DNA of 7,879 nt from Streptosporangiaceae bacterium (GTDB lineage Bacteria > Actinomycetota > Actinomycetes > Streptosporangiales > Streptosporangiaceae), in contig JASHTT010000146.1 of assembly GCA_030040415.1 (NCBI GenBank), forward strand, positions 1 to 7,879, read 5' to 3'. Both the position numbers and the translations under genes were made by a program. The notes below the pieces were generated by a model that did not search any database, was not told where the DNA came from, and saw only the letters and a program-made list of their open reading frames with translations. Of the stretch, positions 6,283-7,879 are shown in pieces (within the stretch, counting starts at the first letter, position 1; each line of letters opens with the position of its first letter).

Positions 6283-7250
6283 AGAATGCGCGCAGGCGTC
6301 CGCACCAGCATGGCGTCGAGCTGGTCCTGGGTGACGCCGTGGTTCCGCAGGTAGGGCAGTACGTCGTGGCTGACGTGCAGGTAGTGCCAGTCGCGCAGAT
6401 CGTCGAGTGCACCGGGCGGGAACCAGTCCAGGTAGCAGGAGTAGTCGTGCGACAGCACCATGTGGTCGGCCAGGCCCCGGCGGCACAGCTCCATCACCAG
6501 GTCGGCGCGCTCGGCGAAGCTGGCGAAGTGGTCGATGCCGAACCGGTCCATGCCGAGGATCAGGCCCGCGCTGGCCATCGACTCCAGGTAGTCGGGCTGG
6601 GTAACGTCGCCGCTGTGCCCGAGGACGACTCGCGACAGGTCGGCGCCCTCGTCACCCAGCACCTCGAGGATGGCCGGACCGTGCTGGCTCGCCGCGTGCG
6701 TGTGGATGGTGATCGGCGTTCCCGTCAGCACGTGCGCACGGCAGACCGCCCGGAGCACCCGTTCCACTCCCCTGGTAAGTCCCTTCTCGTCCACTGCACA
6801 CTTGAGCATCCCGGCCCGCACACCGGTGCCGGCGATGCCCTCGGTGATGTCGCGGACAAAGAAGTCCGCCATCACGTCCCGTGCCGGGCGGCCGAGCCTC
6901 GCCTCCATCCGCGGGGTGCGCCGGGAGAAGAACAGCGGCACGTCGTCGAAGGTGTAGCAGCCGGTCGCCACCACGATGTTCAGTTCGGGTACCTGCTCGG
7001 CGACCCGCTGAATGCGCGGGATGAAGCGGCCCTGGCCGAGCACCGTCACGTCCACGATCGTCGTGATGCCAGCAGCGGCGAGCGCCCGGAGCTGACGAAC
7101 GGCATCGGCCACTCGCGCGTCCTCGTCGCCCCACTCCTCCGGATAGTTCTGCTGCACGTCGGCGGTGAGGATGAAGATGTGCTCGTGCATCAGGGTCGGG
7201 CCGAGACCGGATGAAGCAACCGGGCCGCGCGCCGTCTGGACCTGTGGCAT
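6273..7250 (-). CDS. Phosphotriesterase-family metal-dependent hydrolase (PTE-like lactonase/esterase)
   Basis: From the ATG at 7250 this is 325 residues, the normal size for the phosphotriesterase family of the amidohydrolase superfamily, a TIM-barrel enzyme with a two-metal site. All metal ligands are identifiable: HEH (His22, His24) after strand 1, Lys150 in AGMLKCAVDEKG (the carbamylated bridging lysine), His183 in TIHTHAASQHG, His212 in LGHSGD, and Asp269 in LSHDYSCY. Family members hydrolyse lactones, carboxylic or phosphate esters or deacylate substrates. The native role is more likely a lactone or ester in a catabolic path than an organophosphate. The start is 11 bases after the ThDP-enzyme stop with only a weak GGAA upstream, so translation is probably coupled. 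The frame remains open upstream to 7571, but that stretch overlaps the ThDP gene and is low-complexity Arg/Gly. The gene converges on the flavoprotein. Confidence 0.9.
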   Translation of the reverse strand: MPQVQTARGPVASSGLGPTLMHEHIFILTADVQQNYPEEWGDEDARVADAVRQLRALAAAGITTIVDVTVLGQGRFIPRIQRVAEQVPELNIVVATGCYTFDDVPLFFSRRTPRMEARLGRPARDVMADFFVRDITEGIAGTGVRAGMLKCAVDEKGLTRGVERVLRAVCRAHVLTGTPITIHTHAASQHGPAILEVLGDEGADLSRVVLGHSGDVTQPDYLESMASAGLILGMDRFGIDHFASFAERADLVMELCRRGLADHMVLSHDYSCYLDWFPPGALDDLRDWHYLHVSHDVLPYLRNHGVTQDQLDAMLVRTPARILGG

Positions 7251-7261
7251 CGGGATTCCGG

Positions 7262-7879
7262 CTACCGGTCGGACACCGCTACGTCGACCACCGCTGCGGT
7301 GCCGTCGTCGGTGGCCTTGAGAGCACGCTGCAGGGCGTCGTGCAGATCGCCAGCAGTGGCCCCTGGATCGACCCGTTCCCCATAAGCGCCGCAGGCCCTC
7401 GCCACCGCCGCGAGATCGGGCGGGCGGGCGAACCTGGTGCCGAGCACGCTTCCGCTGGCCGCCGACGCGCCATCGGGGAACAACTCGAGCACCGGTCGCC
7501 GGCTCGCCCGGTAGCCGTCGTTGTTGAGTACCACCGCGACGAACGGGGCGCCGGCCTCCGCGGCCAGGCACAGTGCCGCGGTCGGCACGCCGAACATGAA
7601 CGCGCCATCACCGACGATGGCGACGGCCCGGTGCGACGGCCGGGCCAGCTTCACCCCGACGGCCGCGCCGAGCGCCCAGCCGAGGCCGGGAGCGCCCGCC
7701 GAGCACAGGGTCCCCGGCTCGTTGCGGGTGAGCAGTTCCGTCACCACCTCGGTGTTGGACACCGCCTCCTCGAGCACCACATCGTGGCTGTCGAGGTGGT
7801 CGTTCAGGGCCAGCACGACGTCGCGGACCTGTGTCTCACGCGGCCCTGCCTGCCCGCTGGCCGGCCCCGGCTGCGCAGG
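7262..7879 (-). CDS. Thiamine-diphosphate-dependent decarboxylase/synthase, C-terminal part (cut by window edge)
   Basis: The frame is open without a stop to the right edge, giving 205 visible residues of a longer protein. The first 15 or so (PAQPGPASGQAGPRE) look like an interdomain linker. The rest is the pyrophosphate-binding domain. The ThDP/Mg motif is seen as GDG (visible residues 90-92), then 26 residues, then NN (119-120), in AIVGDGAFMFG and VAVVLNNDGY. SAGAPGLGWALGAAVGVKLA upstream is also typical of this superfamily. Whole enzymes are about 550 residues and include acetolactate-synthase-like, benzoylformate-decarboxylase-like and related carbon-carbon lyases. The activating glutamate and the regulatory domain are outside the window, so the reaction cannot be decided. 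A GTG at 7816 opens a shorter frame but lies mid-protein and is not a start. The stop is 11 bases before the PTE-like gene, indicating an operon. Confidence 0.88.
   Translation of the reverse strand, partial: PAQPGPASGQAGPRETQVRDVVLALNDHLDSHDVVLEEAVSNTEVVTELLTRNEPGTLCSAGAPGLGWALGAAVGVKLARPSHRAVAIVGDGAFMFGVPTAALCLAAEAGAPFVAVVLNNDGYRASRRPVLELFPDGASAASGSVLGTRFARPPDLAAVARACGAYGERVDPGATAGDLHDALQRALKATDDGTAAVVDVAVSDR

Noticed and set aside
6339..7214. Long open frame of 291 codons on the plus strand
   Set aside because: It lies entirely antisense to the PTE-like gene, whose metal ligands are all intact. The translation (rich in Val, Ala, Gln, His) shows no recognisable family and is a GC-rich shadow frame.
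7251..7571. N-terminal extension of the PTE-like protein
   Set aside because: The frame is open but overlaps the ThDP domain in another frame and is Arg/Gly-rich without family resemblance. Starting at 7250 gives the normal family length.

Overview
The window has the high-GC, strongly codon-biased character of an actinobacterium. GTG starts, purine-rich ribosome binding sites and several TetR-family regulators fit a soil genus of the Pseudonocardiaceae or a similar group, but the genus is an inference. It reads as a catabolic or accessory region: two TetR regulators, a CoA ligase, an APC permease, a flavoprotein of the HpaB/AbfD superfamily, a phosphotriesterase-like metal hydrolase and a thiamine-diphosphate enzyme. 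No RNA gene, CRISPR array or mobile element was seen, and no gene-free stretch exceeds 300 bases.

Layout. (1) Positions 1-131 (minus) hold the first 43 codons of an alpha/beta hydrolase, divergent from a TetR regulator at 233-829 (plus). The 101 bases between them carry two copies of the same 23-bp operator pattern, CGGAAC-N11-GTTCCG, one just upstream of each start. (2) An AMP-forming acyl-CoA ligase (2303-846, minus) lies downstream of a second TetR regulator (3042-2353, minus). Divergent from that pair are an APC-type permease (3172-4701, plus) and a HpaB/AbfD-like flavoprotein (4788-6215, plus). The divergent promoter region contains a different palindrome, CCTAACG-N6-CGTTAGG. (3) Converging from the right edge are the C-terminal part of a ThDP-dependent enzyme (7879-7262, minus, cut by the window) and, 11 bases on, a phosphotriesterase-like hydrolase (7250-6273, minus).

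How the genes may work together (inference). The central four genes look like a small self-regulated uptake and activation module. The permease brings in an amino-acid-like or organic cation/acid substrate, the ligase makes a CoA thioester, the flavoprotein acts on it or on a related intermediate, and the TetR protein senses substrate or acyl-CoA. The flavoprotein is the most unusual part. Its sequence signatures resemble 4-hydroxybutyryl-CoA dehydratase (AbfD) more than the phenol hydroxylase HpaB, yet it has only one cysteine and so cannot carry the AbfD [4Fe-4S] cluster. It also lacks the phenol-binding residues of HpaB. Its reaction is therefore open. The ThDP enzyme and the PTE-like hydrolase form a second transcription unit, probably for carbon-carbon lyase/ligase and lactone or ester chemistry. 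Any link to the central module is unproven.
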